This document shows positions 54,192-63,279 of a stretch of 64,000 nt of DNA, in pieces. The stretch's first letter is position 1; each line of letters opens with the position of its first letter. The DNA comes from Arthrobacter echini (GTDB lineage: Bacteria; Actinomycetota; Actinomycetes; Actinomycetales; Micrococcaceae). The stretch spans positions 142,150 through 206,149 of the forward strand of contig NZ_SSWH01000006.1 in NCBI RefSeq assembly GCF_004803505.1, given 5' to 3'. The position numbers and the translations under genes were made by a program. A model generated the notes under the pieces. That model worked only from the letters and a program-made list of their open reading frames with translations. It searched no databases and was not told where the DNA came from.

Positions 54192-56729
54192 TCAGCCGAC
54201 CGGCACCCGCTGCGCGAGGTACTCGGCGAGATACGGCGCCGTGATGCTCGTTCCGCGGTCGAGGTCGGCGATCTGACGGGGAGTTCCGGTGGCGACGATG
54301 GTCCCGCCGGCCGAACCACCACCGGGGCCGAGATCGATCACCCAGTCCGCAGCGGCCACCACGGCCATGGTGTGCTCCACGACCACCACCGTGTTCCCCG
54401 CTGCCACGAGCTTGCGCAGCTGGGCGAGGAGCAGGACGACGTCGGCCGGGTGGAGCCCGGTGGTCGGTTCATCCAGGAGATAGAGGGTGTGGCCCCTGCG
54501 GGCTCGCTGGAGTTCGGTGGCCAGCTTGATGCGCTGTGCCTCTCCACCCGACAGCTCGGTGGCGGGCTGTCCCAGGCGCAGGTATCCCAGCCCCACCTCC
54601 CGGAGCGTCTCCAGTGACCGTGCAGCCGCCGGGATGTCGGCGAGGAAGGTCTCGGCGTCGTCCACCGTCATGCCGAGCACATCGGCAATGGTGCGTCCCT
54701 TCAGGGTCACGGTCAGTGTCTCGTCGTTGTACCGGGCTCCGTGGCAGGTGGGGCAGGGCCCGTAGCTGCCGGGCAGGAACAGGAGCTCCACCGAAACGAA
54801 GCCCTCGCCCTGGCAGGTCTCGCACCGTCCGCCCGGGACGTTGAAGGAGAAGCGGCCCATCCCGAACCCCTTGGCCCGGGCAGCCGGGGTGGCGGCGAAG
54901 GCTTTCCGGACGGCGTCGAACAGGCCCGTGTAGGTGGCCAGATTGGACCGTGGGGTGCGGCCGATGGGCTTCTGGTTCACGCTGACGAGGCGGTCGATGT
55001 GCTCGAGGCCCGTGATCTGGTCGACCACGGCGCCCGCCGGGGTGTCGTCGTCGTCCGCCGGCTCGAGATCGGCCGGGGTATCGTTGCGGACGTGCCGCCC
55101 CACGCCCTCGGCGAGGACCGAGCTGACGAGGGTGGATTTGCCCGAGCCGGACACCCCGGTCACTGCCGTGAGCACGCCCACGGGTATCTCGGCGTCGAGA
55201 TCCACGAGATTGTGGCGGTGAATGCCGTTCAGGTGGAGCCAGCCCGAGGGTGTGCGGGGTTCGACGACGGCGGCATCGGGAGCGGCGGAAGGGCTCAGGA
55301 ACGGCGCCGTCAGCGATTCGGGCACGTCCCTGAGCCCGTCGACCGGACCGCTGTAGACGATCGTGCCGCCACCCTGGCCTGCGAGCGGACCGACGTCCAC
55401 GATCCACTCCGCCCGCCGCACCACGTCCATGTTGTGCTCCACCACGAAGACGGAGTTGCCAGCGTCCTTCAGTGCCTCGAGCACGCTCAGGAGGGGTTCC
55501 ACATCTGCTGGGTGCAGCCCGGCGGAGGGCTCGTCGAGCACGTAGATCACACCGAACAGGCCCGAGCGAAGCTGCGTGGCGATGCGCAGGCGCTGCATCT
55601 CGCCGGGGGAGAGCGTGGGCGTTACCCGGCTGAGGCTCAGGTACCCCAGGCCGAGATCAACCAGCACCTCGAGTCGCTGGATCAGGTCCCGGCTGATGGT
55701 CACGGAGACCTCCGTCCCCTCCCCCGAGCTGAACGAGCGGTGGGCCGCCGTCGGATTCTCGACCGCGGCCGCCGGCGCGAGGTGCGCCGCAAGATCCGCG
55801 AGCGGCAGGGCGTTCGCCTCGGAGATCGGCAGCCCGGCGAAGGTCACCGCGAGCGCCTCCCGGCGCAGCCCTGTTCCCCCGCACAGCGGGCAGGGGCCAG
55901 AGACCATGAACGGCAGGACGCGGTCCCGCATCTGCTGGCTCTTGGAATCGTGCAGGGTGTGCAGGACATAGCTCTTCGCGCTCCAGAAGCGCCCCTTGTA
56001 GGGCTTCTCGACCCGGTCGCGCTGCGGGGTGACATTCACCACGGGCTGCTCGTCGGTGAAGAGCAACCACTCGCGTGCTTCCGCGGGGAGATCCCGCCAG
56101 GGGACGTCGATGTCGTACCCGAGCTCGCGGACGATATCGCGGAGATTCTTGCCTTGCCACGCTCCGGGCCATGCCGCAATGGCGCCCTCGCGGATGCTCA
56201 GCGACGGATCCGGGACGAGCGTCTCCTCCGTGACGTCCCGGGCTATGCCAAGTCCGTGGCAGCGCGGGCACGCGCCGGCGGCGGTGTTGGGTGAGAACGC
56301 ATCCGAGTCGAGCCGCTCGTCGACTCCCTCGGGATAGGTTCCTGCGCGCGAGTAGAGCATGCGCAGCGAGTTCGAGATCGTGGTCAGCGTCCCGACGGTG
56401 GAGCGTGCACTCGGGGTTCCACGGCGTTGCTGCAGGGCGACGGCGGGCGGCAGGCCCGTGATCGATTCCACGTGCGGTGTATTGCCCTGCTGGATGAGGC
56501 GGCGGGCGTACGGCGCCACCGACTCCAGGTAGCGGCGCTGGGCTTCCGCATAGATGGTGCCGAACGCCAGGGACGACTTCCCGGACCCGGAGACCCCGGT
56601 GAAGGCGACGACGGCGTCGCGGGGGCAGTCGACGTCGACGTCTCGCAGATTGTTCTCACTGGCTCCGCGTACCTGGACGAAGCCTTCTCTGGTGCTTGCG
56701 GCTGGGGTGTCGATCGTCGTTTCACTCAC
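54192..56729 (-). CDS. UvrA-like ABC ATPase (class II UvrA paralogue)
   Basis: 845 residues with two ATPase halves. Walker [10 protein letters not shown] and GVSGSGKST, signatures [12 protein letters not shown] and [12 protein letters not shown], Walker [15 protein letters not shown] and [13 protein letters not shown], and zinc pairs in [24 protein letters not shown] and CPTCHGAR. It is about 100 residues shorter than housekeeping UvrA and lacks most of the UvrB-binding insert, like UvrA2 and drug-resistance (DrrC-type) proteins. GTG 56729 is preferred because a TAGGGT box lies just upstream; GTG 56738 is also in frame. Role in DNA-binding drug tolerance is inferred. Confidence 0.85.
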   Translation of the reverse strand: MSETTIDTPAASTREGFVQVRGASENNLRDVDVDCPRDAVVAFTGVSGSGKSSLAFGTIYAEAQRRYLESVAPYARRLIQQGNTPHVESITGLPPAVALQQRRGTPSARSTVGTLTTISNSLRMLYSRAGTYPEGVDERLDSDAFSPNTAAGACPRCHGLGIARDVTEETLVPDPSLSIREGAIAAWPGAWQGKNLRDIVRELGYDIDVPWRDLPAEAREWLLFTDEQPVVNVTPQRDRVEKPYKGRFWSAKSYVLHTLHDSKSQQMRDRVLPFMVSGPCPLCGGTGLRREALAVTFAGLPISEANALPLADLAAHLAPAAAVENPTAAHRSFSSGEGTEVSVTISRDLIQRLEVLVDLGLGYLSLSRVTPTLSPGEMQRLRIATQLRSGLFGVIYVLDEPSAGLHPADVEPLLSVLEALKDAGNSVFVVEHNMDVVRRAEWIVDVGPLAGQGGGTIVYSGPVDGLRDVPESLTAPFLSPSAAPDAAVVEPRTPSGWLHLNGIHRHNLVDLDAEIPVGVLTAVTGVSGSGKSTLVSSVLAEGVGRHVRNDTPADLEPADDDDTPAGAVVDQITGLEHIDRLVSVNQKPIGRTPRSNLATYTGLFDAVRKAFAATPAARAKGFGMGRFSFNVPGGRCETCQGEGFVSVELLFLPGSYGPCPTCHGARYNDETLTVTLKGRTIADVLGMTVDDAETFLADIPAAARSLETLREVGLGYLRLGQPATELSGGEAQRIKLATELQRARRGHTLYLLDEPTTGLHPADVVLLLAQLRKLVAAGNTVVVVEHTMAVVAAADWVIDLGPGGGSAGGTIVATGTPRQIADLDRGTSITAPYLAEYLAQRVPVG

Positions 56730-56903
56730 CGTCCCCACCCTACGGTCATCCGATCGGCGGGGTGGACCGGTTCGGACCGGTTGGCAGGAGGAATTGAGTG
56801 GGGGTGATTGCGGTGAGTCCGGGAGCCGCGACCGCGATCACCGGCCCGGTATTGGTACTCAAAGGCGCGTCGACGAACTGCTGAACGCCGGCTCGGCCGA
56901 GGC

Positions 56904-57860
56904 TCAGCCGAGCCAGTCCGGGGGCCCTGCGAGGCCTGTACGGTAGCGCGCTGCGTCCTCGGAGGGGCTGAAGGGCCCGAGGGTCAGCTGGAAGGTCCGC
57001 AACTGCAGGCGGGTGCGCTGCAGACGGAAGCGGGCTGCAGGCGATCGGTCGTCGCGGCCGGGCACTCCGGCGAGGGGTGCCACGGACGGGGAGAGCACCA
57101 GGGCCCCGGCTCTGGCGAGGCCGTTGTAGAAGATCTTCTCGGCCCGATTCATCCCGTCCGGGGCGGCGAGGAAGGTGAGGAGCTCGGTGGGAACGGGTTC
57201 GAGGTCGGGCTCCACCGCGCGTAGGGCCTCGGTGAGTTCCCGGCGGCTGATCGGGAGGTCTTCGGCTCCGAGCGCCCGGGCGCTCCGGGACCAGTCGGCG
57301 ATGTAGGTGTCGGCCCAGTCGCGGCCGAATCGCGGGGTCAGGTCGTGGCCGACGGCCTCCTGGGCAGCGAGGAAGGCGTCGGTGAAGGCCAGGTGCACCC
57401 AGCGCAGCAGGGCCGGATCGGACGCTGCGTAGGCCCGGCCGTCGTCGGTGGTGCCGCGGACCCGTGTGTGCATCCCGCGGACCCGCGCCGTCTCCCGCTC
57501 GGCGAGTTCTGCGGAGCCGAAGGTGCTCACGGTGAGCCAGCGCGCGGTCCCGGCCAGGCGGGCCCAGGGGTCGCTGCGGTAGGAGGAGTGCCGCGCGACG
57601 CCGGCCATCGCCAGCGGGTGCGCGCCCTGCCCGAGGAGGGCCGCGACCCCGCCGACGAGGGTGGAGAGGTCACCGTGGACCCGCCAGACGACGCCGTCGG
57701 GCTCGAACCAGCCCGGTCCCTCCCCGACCAGGGCGATGTCGCGCACCCAGTCCGGCGCCCCCGTGGGATCGCCGGAGACCCGGGCGCGGAACGCGTTCCG
57801 GACACGGTGGGCCAGGTCGGCGGGACGCGGTATCGGGCTCACGTGCTCAACTGTAGTCAC
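56904..57860 (-). CDS. MpaB-type oxygenase (DUF2236)
   Basis: 318 residues. The family pattern is clear: GDLSTLVGGVAALLGQGAHP, MAGVARHSSYRSDPWARLAG, TVSTFGSAE, RGMHTRVRGTTDDGRAYAA with its histidine and LLRWVHLAFTDAFLAA with the second histidine. Members relate to latex-clearing protein and bind heme b through such histidines. GTG 57860 has GGGGTAG upstream. A tail of about 45 residues follows the core. Substrate unknown. Confidence 0.8.
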   Translation of the reverse strand: MTTVEHVSPIPRPADLAHRVRNAFRARVSGDPTGAPDWVRDIALVGEGPGWFEPDGVVWRVHGDLSTLVGGVAALLGQGAHPLAMAGVARHSSYRSDPWARLAGTARWLTVSTFGSAELAERETARVRGMHTRVRGTTDDGRAYAASDPALLRWVHLAFTDAFLAAQEAVGHDLTPRFGRDWADTYIADWSRSARALGAEDLPISRRELTEALRAVEPDLEPVPTELLTFLAAPDGMNRAEKIFYNGLARAGALVLSPSVAPLAGVPGRDDRSPAARFRLQRTRLQLRTFQLTLGPFSPSEDAARYRTGLAGPPDWLG

Positions 57861-58169
57861 CGCTACCCCCTGATCAGGCGGCTGACCCGGGCATCTCACC
57901 AACAACCGGTCGCAGTGGTCAGGGTCCGCAGGCCGCGCTGTCGCCTGCAGGTGATCGCCCAGCCGATACCGCCCGTGGTGATCAGGTCGCCCTCCCATCG
58001 TCAGAAGAGTGTCGGTGCTTGTCCGTCGATGCCGACGAGCAGGGGACGGATGACCGGGCCCCGGTTCAGATCCGGCAATCAGTGGACGCCGGGCCTTTGG
58101 TGACTTTCTCCCAGAACCGATCCGCTACTGCCCTGGCGCTGCCTCACAGCCCGCTCCCCCACGATGACG
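57861..58169. other. 309-base intergenic region at the edge of the accessory block
   Basis: Between the start of the MpaB gene and the stop of the small membrane protein gene, both on the minus strand. No gene, RNA or IS end is recognised. A 12-base palindrome GATGACGTCATC (58163-58174) covers the stop of the next gene; it may be chance. Confidence 0.45.
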
Positions 58170-58502
58170 TCATCGGGCTGGCATGGGCCGCTGTGGGGTC
58201 TGGGCGCGCGTCCTGTTTGGCCGGTAGGCAAGGACGAGGCGTCCTTCGATGCAGACGGTGCCCCCGATGACCAGCACGGCCGCGGCGGTGACCGCGAGGT
58301 GTGCCCACCCTGTGGCGTCGACGGCGGCGACGACGACGAGCAGGCTGAGGAACCAGAGTCCGACGGCCAGGGCGCCGGCGGCCTGGTTGCGGACCCGCGG
58401 AGGCAGAGGCAGCAATAGCAGTGGGAGCCGGAAGATGGTGCGCACGAGCCGGTAGCTGTAGCGGATGCTCGCGGTGAGCAACCAGAAGATGATCCTGATC
58501 AT
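58170..58502 (-). CDS. Small membrane protein coupled to M48 protease
   Basis: 110 residues. Two or three helices (LLTASIRYSYRLVRTIF region, then GALAVGLWFLSLLVVVAAVD and LAVTAAAVLVIGGTVC), basic tail. ATG 58502 overlaps the stop of the M48 gene. Not recognised as a named family. Because it is coupled to a membrane protease and a resolvase, it may be part of a mobile or island-borne unit. Confidence 0.6.
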   Translation of the reverse strand: MIRIIFWLLTASIRYSYRLVRTIFRLPLLLLPLPPRVRNQAAGALAVGLWFLSLLVVVAAVDATGWAHLAVTAAAVLVIGGTVCIEGRLVLAYRPNRTRAQTPQRPMPAR

Positions 58503-59206
58503 CGTGTCCTCCTGGTGTCCTGGGGGTCGTCCGTGGCGAGTTCTGCGCGGATGGCAGCGAGTCTCGTGGCCCGGTACGGGTGGGTTCGCCCCAGCAGACA
58601 CAGCCGCCGGCCCAGACGGGACCGGTGTTTTTCTGGTTTGTCGTCGTCCCACGCTGCAAAGAGGCTTTCTGCGCCTGCCGACTGCCCTTGCTGGTGTGCG
58701 GAGAACAGGTCAGCGCGGATCTCCTCGGCCCGATTGAACGCGAAGAAACCGAAGAAGCCTCTGACGGTGATGATCGCCCCGATACCCATGGTGACCCAGC
58801 CGGCTGCTGGGGTGGGGCCGAAGCCGGAAATGTCTGCGGTTGCGGCCATGATGAGTCCGCCGAAGAACATGATCGCTCCGAGTCCGATCCCCAGACCGTA
58901 GAGCCGGGCTCTCCGCGTCCACCACGCGTCGTTTGCATAATGCCCGAGTTCGTGGGCGAGCAGGAACTCGAGGGCGTCGGCCGGCAACTCCCGCACAGCG
59001 GTTTCGGTGACCTTGATCGTGGGAACACCACGAGGGGTCCTGAACCTGGCGTTGGCCGCCGGCGACCCGGGCCCCAGGGCCGGCACGACGATCACCCCCG
59101 GCACGGGCAGACCCGCGATGGCACTGATCCGCGCCACCTCGGCGCGGGCAACTTGGTGCAGGTCCTCGTCGTCGTTGCTGTCCTGCTCGTTGCCCGCAGC
59201 GGTCAT
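58499..59206 (-). CDS. M48-family membrane metalloprotease (HtpX-like)
   Basis: 235 residues. The zinc motif HELGH has His85, Glu86 and His89 (LLAHELGHYAND); the third ligand is probably a glutamate in FNRAEEIRADLFSA. Two helices between them (about 103-155) anchor the chain, as in HtpX. The usual N-terminal helices of HtpX are absent. ATG 59206 overlaps the resolvase stop (ATGA). Substrate unknown. Confidence 0.8.
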   Translation of the reverse strand: MTAAGNEQDSNDDEDLHQVARAEVARISAIAGLPVPGVIVVPALGPGSPAANARFRTPRGVPTIKVTETAVRELPADALEFLLAHELGHYANDAWWTRRARLYGLGIGLGAIMFFGGLIMAATADISGFGPTPAAGWVTMGIGAIITVRGFFGFFAFNRAEEIRADLFSAHQQGQSAGAESLFAAWDDDKPEKHRSRLGRRLCLLGRTHPYRATRLAAIRAELATDDPQDTRRTR

Positions 59207-59787
59207 TGCGCTGCCGTCCTGCTCAAGGCCCGGTACAAGGTCGTGCGGTCGACCGTGAACCGCCGGGCGACGACGGCCTTGGGCACTCCGGCGTCGATCA
59301 GCGCCCTGACCTCGGCCAGCTGGTCGTCGGTGAGCTTGCGCGCTCTGCCCCGATAGGCACCGCGTGCTTGAGCTGCTTTGATACCGTCGGCCTGCCGCTC
59401 CCTGGTGATCGCTCGCTCGAGCTGCGAGAAGGACGCCATGATGTTCAGCTGGAACTCCGCGAACGGGTCCGCACCCCCAGGGGCGAACGTGACCCGTTCC
59501 GCGATGAACTCCACCGACACGCCTTTGGCGGTCAGCTCGCCCACGATCTGATTGAGATCGACCACCGAACGCGCCAGCCTGTCCATCGAGGACACCACCA
59601 CAGTGTCACCATCACGCGTGTACCCAATCAGCTCCGCAAGGGCGACGCGGCCGGCGCGCTGCGCGCCGGATTGCTTCTCCTCGAACAGGCGATCGACGGT
59701 TCCCAGGGAGTTCAACTGGCGGGCAAGGTTCTGATCAAGTGTCGAGACTCGGGCGTACCCGATACGCTGCACCTTGTGTTGCGTCAT
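59203..59787 (-). CDS. Tn3-type serine resolvase/invertase
   Basis: 194 residues. Catalytic Ser15 lies in IGYARVSTLDQN, followed by SSMDRLARSVVDL, PFAEFQLNIMASFSQLERA and the C-terminal helix-turn-helix GVPKAVVARRFTVDRTTLYR. This is the small resolvase/Pin group acting on short crossover sites. No Tn3 transposase is seen in the window, so the resolvase may belong to an island, plasmid remnant or a transposon continuing elsewhere. It is the first gene of a three-gene overlapping unit. Confidence 0.9.
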   Translation of the reverse strand: MTQHKVQRIGYARVSTLDQNLARQLNSLGTVDRLFEEKQSGAQRAGRVALAELIGYTRDGDTVVVSSMDRLARSVVDLNQIVGELTAKGVSVEFIAERVTFAPGGADPFAEFQLNIMASFSQLERAITRERQADGIKAAQARGAYRGRARKLTDDQLAEVRALIDAGVPKAVVARRFTVDRTTLYRALSRTAAQ

Positions 59788-59866
59788 CTCTGGACTCTCC
59801 CACGATCGTGTTGCAAAAACGAAGAACCGGCTCTAAAACCACGCGACTAGAGCAACTTCGCACAGA

Positions 59867-59890
59867 TGCGTTGGGGTGTACCCCAACGCA
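59867..59890. repeat. 24-base inverted repeat upstream of the resolvase
   Basis: TGCGTTGGGGT (59867-59877) and ACCCCAACGCA (59880-59890) are perfect arms around two bases. It lies 79 bases before the resolvase start and 84 before the hydrolase start. GGGGT...ACCCC edges recall Tn3-family ends, but it could equally be a resolvase or regulator site. Confidence 0.5.
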
Positions 59891-59974
59891 ACAGTTTGCT
59901 TGGCTATACGGTCGATGTTGGGTGCGGCGCGCCCAAGCTCCAGTCGTCGTGCGGAAGTGGTATAAAATTGATGG

Positions 59975-60748
59975 ATGAGTGGTATTCGTGAGGTGGTGCC
60001 CGGTATCACTGTCAGCACGAGCAAGATAATGCTGACGAACTCGATTATCCTCAGCTCCGAAGGGGAAGCGTTCCTGATTGATCCGGCGTGGATGCCGGAT
60101 GAGCTGGAAGCGATCGGCGATTTCCTGCTGGAACAAGACCTGAAGGTCCTCGGCGGGTTCGCCACTCATGCCCATCACGATCATCTGCTCTGGCATCCCA
60201 GCTTCGGGAAGGCACCGCGCTGGGCGTCCGCGCTGACCGCCGAACTCGCTACGAACCACCGGGCAGGCCTCATCGCAGCTCTCGGCCCAGACTTCCCTGC
60301 TTCGCTGACGGATCTGATGGGCCGCGTTCATCAGGTCCCGGGCACCATCCCTGAGGAGTGCAAACCAGCAGGGATCGATATCGAGCAGATCGTGCACGAT
60401 GGGCACTCGCCCGGTCACACTGCACTTTGGCTCCCACAGCAGCGAGTCCTCATCGCAGGAGACATGCTCAGCGACGTTGAACTCCCGCTGCCCTTGCACC
60501 CGGGCGGTCTGGTCGCCTACCAGCAAGGCCTTGAAGTACTGGCGCCGTTCGCCCGGAAAGCCGAGATCATCATCCCCGGGCACGGTCACATCGGGACAGA
60601 TCCTGGTCAACGCCTCGACGCTGACCGGGCCTACCTGGATGAGTTTCTCCGCCACGGCACATCCGATGATCCACGGATCGGCAACCCAGGAATGGCGGAG
60701 GCCCACAAACGCCTACAAGAACAAACCCAGAACCCACGGGAATGGTAA
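59975..60748 (+). CDS. Metallo-beta-lactamase-fold hydrolase
   Basis: 257 residues. The zinc motif HAHHDH holds His65, His67, Asp69 and His70; further ligands are His in DGHSPGHTALWLP, Asp in LIAGDMLSD and His in IIPGHGH. This is the general MBL-hydrolase pattern (glyoxalase II-like), not one specific enzyme. ATG 59975 is near TATAAA (59961-59966), likely its -10. It is less GC-rich than the core genes, consistent with acquisition. Substrate unknown. Confidence 0.85.
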   Translation: MSGIREVVPGITVSTSKIMLTNSIILSSEGEAFLIDPAWMPDELEAIGDFLLEQDLKVLGGFATHAHHDHLLWHPSFGKAPRWASALTAELATNHRAGLIAALGPDFPASLTDLMGRVHQVPGTIPEECKPAGIDIEQIVHDGHSPGHTALWLPQQRVLIAGDMLSDVELPLPLHPGGLVAYQQGLEVLAPFARKAEIIIPGHGHIGTDPGQRLDADRAYLDEFLRHGTSDDPRIGNPGMAEAHKRLQEQTQNPREW

Positions 60749-60771
60749 CCGGATAGAGGAAAACCATGCCA

Positions 60772-61434
60772 TCAGTGATGGATCAGCGAGCTCACCAGGG
60801 ACAGGCCACGCGGACCGAAGGCTTCCAGCGGAGGCAGGAGCAGGGTCGTGATGCCACTTTCCGTGGCTGCTCCGTCATGTGTGGAGCGATCGCCCACCAT
60901 CAGAGTTCTACCTCTAGTCAGCGCCGATCGTTCAAGGGTGAGCTCGAAAATCCGCGGATCGGGTTTCTGCACGCCGTGTTCAAAGGACAGCACACAATCG
61001 TCAACGTACTGGCCGAGGCCCTGCGACACCAGCAATGGGCGGATGTCGAAATGAATGTCACTGAGAACGATGATCCTGCAACCGACAGAGGTGAGCCGCC
61101 CCAACGTCCGGGCGGCGTCGGGGTAGGCAGGCCGTGACTCCGTGTACTCGTCGAAGCGAAGCAACTCGGCTGCGAGGTCTTCGTCCAAGCCAGCCCGCTG
61201 GAAGTACAACAACTCGGCCGCATCGTATGCTGCACGGCTCGTATCAGCATCTACCTACGCGGCAACGATGTCAGGATCAGACTCGCATCGCTCAAGAGCA
61301 GCACAAACCCCATCGATCGCACCACGATCAGCACGACCGAGCCTAGCGAAAGTAGCCGCTACCCGATCGCGGAGTGGTGGATCATGAACGAGCGTCCCAC
61401 TCCAGTCGAAAATCACCGCATCAAAGGTCCCCAT
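60772..61434 (-). pseudogene. HAD-family hydrolase interrupted by an in-frame amber codon
   Basis: From ATG 61434 the frame gives MGTFDAVIFDWSGTLVHD, a HAD motif I with nucleophile Asp10. Codon 60 is TAG (61257-61255). Reading on in the same frame the protein continues without shift: VDADTSRAAYDAAELLYFQR, then motif II IIVLSDIHFD, motif III Lys in HGVQKPDPRIF and motif IV LMVGDRSTHDGAA. The full frame would be about 220 codons, normal for HAD phosphatases. Since everything else is intact, a recent nonsense mutation or a sequencing error is likely; readthrough cannot be excluded. Confidence 0.75.
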
Positions 61435-61467
61435 GCTCGAAACCTACACCGGCTGCCGCCCCCTCCA

Positions 61468-61733
61468 CTGGCGTTGAGAATCGCACAAAGGATTGAAGCT
61501 GATCACCTGGTCGTCGACGAGGCGCGCCTCCTGTCCAGCTGGGCACGGCACAAGCTCCCTACGCTCCGCTGCTTGTCCCGCACACACCTGGACAGCAGGG
61601 ACCAAGGGACCGCCTGCACGCAGCCACCTACCTCACCAATATGGGAAGAGCTCACCTCGAGCGGACGGTGGATGTGCACAACCTCCTCATCGACGTGGTC
61701 GCGCACACCATGAGCTGGTCCTACCAGGACTAA
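61468..61733 (+). pseudogene. Possible frameshifted relic, family unknown
   Basis: The 368-base gap between the HAD and methyltransferase genes holds two overlapping plus-strand frames that look like coding pieces. One reads RIAQRIEADHLVVDEARLL up to about 61600; the other reads RDRLHAATYLTNMGRAHLER and VDVHNLLIDVVAHTMSWSY, ending at TAA 61731-61733. A shift near 61600 would join them. No start codon or family was recognised. Confidence 0.25.
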
Positions 61734-61802
61734 TAGAACTAATAGTGGCGATAAGGATCATTGCGGCGACGTCAGCTGTAGCCCCTGCCTAGACTCGGGT
61801 AC

Positions 61803-62408
61803 ATGCTTGATGAGGTTGGCAACGCATACTCACGTCGTGCAGCCGAGTACACCGAGATCCTCGGTTCGATGGACGCAGTGCACCCCTTGGACCGTCAGCT
61901 CGTGTCCTCCTGGGCTGATGCTATCGATGGCCGGATCATCGACGCGGGCTGCGGGCCAGGCCACTGGACGAACTTCCTTCATGAGCGCGGAGCTGCCGCA
62001 CACGGTGTGGATCTGGTACCCGAATTCATCGACAGAGCCCACAGCGCATATCCCGATGTGCCGTTCAGTGTCGGCAGTCTCGAGACCCTTGATGCCGCAC
62101 CAGGAACAGTGAGCGGGATCCTGTCGTGGTACTCACTCATCCACCACGAGCCCAGCACCATCGGCATCCCCCTTCTGGAGTTCGCCCGCGCGCTTCGCCC
62201 CGGCGGCACGCTGCTCCTCGGCTTCTTCGACAGCACCGCGGCTGAAGAGTTCGCCCACGCTGTGACCCCGGCCTACCGATGGCCGGTCAATGACCTCAGC
62301 GAAGAACTGACCTCGGCCGGCTTCGATGTCATCGAAACCCACAGGAGGACAATATCCGGTCAACGACCCCACGCAGCGATCATCGCGCAGCGCAAGGACC
62401 CCGGGTGA
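61803..62408 (+). CDS. Class I SAM-dependent methyltransferase
   Basis: 201 residues. SAM motif I is IIDAGCGPGHWTNFL (about 45-59), followed by GVDLVPEFIDRA, VSGILSWYSLIHHEP and LRPGGTLLLGFFD, the methyltransferase_11 order. A TAGACT box at 61790-61795 ends seven bases before the ATG with no ribosome site, so a leaderless message is likely. Target molecule unknown. It lies among relics and IS remnants. Confidence 0.85.
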   Translation: MLDEVGNAYSRRAAEYTEILGSMDAVHPLDRQLVSSWADAIDGRIIDAGCGPGHWTNFLHERGAAAHGVDLVPEFIDRAHSAYPDVPFSVGSLETLDAAPGTVSGILSWYSLIHHEPSTIGIPLLEFARALRPGGTLLLGFFDSTAAEEFAHAVTPAYRWPVNDLSEELTSAGFDVIETHRRTISGQRPHAAIIAQRKDPG

Positions 62409-62654
62409 TCGGTCCTCCTGCGGTTCACGCAGCAGTCAGAAAACGGTCATCGGCAACCAGCAACAGGCCGCGGTCAAGCTCAGCGAGCAACGGGCCGCAG
62501 CGGCCGCCTATTATCTCGAGGCCAGACGATTCATCGAGCTCGCGCGCCCACCCCGGCAGCCAGGTAAAAAACCCACGAAGCCGGCACCCGGACAAACCCC
62601 GGTCATGAGGCCCCCGACGAGGGAGCAGCAGTCAGGACACGGATTCGAACGCTG
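62409..62654 (+). other. Degenerate stretch before the IS66 scar
   Basis: An open plus-strand frame contains SEQRAAAAAYYLEARRFIEL followed by a proline/lysine-rich part and ends at TGA 62653-62655, but it has no start of its own and runs in from the end of the methyltransferase gene. It may be a remnant of the inserted element's neighbour; nothing is recognised. Confidence 0.3.
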
Positions 62655-62831
62655 AAGATCTCCGGTTGCTGGCGCACGACCGATAGCGCCGAGACCTTCG
62701 CGGCCCTGCGCAGCTACGTCTCCACCGCTCGCAAGAACGGCGCCGGGGTCCTCGAGGCCCTCACCGACCTGCTCAGCGGCACCCCCCTGGCTACCAGCCA
62801 CCAGCAACTGACCGCCCCAGGACCTAAGTAG
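62655..62831 (+). mobile_element. IS66-type transposase C-terminal remnant
   Basis: In one frame to TAG 62829-62831 the sequence reads KISGCWRTTDSAETFAALRS, then YVSTARKNGAGVLEALTDLL. KISGCWR followed by SYxSTARK and a short leucine-rich end is the usual C-terminus of IS66-family TnpC-type transposases. The DDE core and N-terminal part are gone, so it is a scar, not a live element. Confidence 0.75.
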
Positions 62832-62890
62832 TTACTCCAGATTTGACAATTCCTCACGACTTGGTAATCAATCACCATTGCGGCTGGAAT

Positions 62891-63118
62891 TCAGGTGGTC
62901 TGCTTGGGCAGCACTGTCCTGATCACCGGATAGGCCGCCAGCATTGCCACTACGGTGATTAGGATCCGGGGAAGCGTGTCAAGGTCGGTGAGTGTGGCAA
63001 TCCCAATGGTCACCAGAGCGCCGACGAGGATAAGAAAGAACGTGGTGAGGCCCTCACGGCGCCGCGTGACAGGGTCCATACGACGCTGGCTCTCGGTGGT
63101 GTCTTTGTGGATGCTCAT
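62891..63118 (-). CDS. Small two-helix membrane protein
   Basis: 75 residues from ATG 63118 with AGAGGAAAA upstream. A polar, arginine-rich head of about 24 residues is followed by GLTTFFLILVGALVTIGIAT and ILITVVAMLAAYPVIRTVL. No family recognised. It might be an accessory part of the neighbouring truncated ABC-2-like permease locus, which lies upstream on the same strand. Confidence 0.55.
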   Translation of the reverse strand: MSIHKDTTESQRRMDPVTRRREGLTTFFLILVGALVTIGIATLTDLDTLPRILITVVAMLAAYPVIRTVLPKQTT

Positions 63119-63279
63119 GGGTTTTCCTCTGTCGATGGTTGTTGGCCCCGGGTTCTTGTTATTCTCCACGATCTCGCGGACCGGTGGTGCCGGACCACCG
63201 ACTCAAGTCGATGATCTAGTCCCTTGCCTGCGGCTTTCGTTGATGCTGGGGAGGCTGCAATGAGTGAGGCATCTACCGC

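Noticed and set aside
58163..58174. Palindrome GATGACGTCATC
   Set aside because: Only 12 bases, over a stop codon and far from any start; likely chance in GC-rich DNA.
62630..62660. GTTCGAATCC on the minus strand, like a tRNA T-loop
   Set aside because: No matching T-stem, anticodon arm or acceptor stem could be built around it; it falls at the IS66 remnant and looks like chance.
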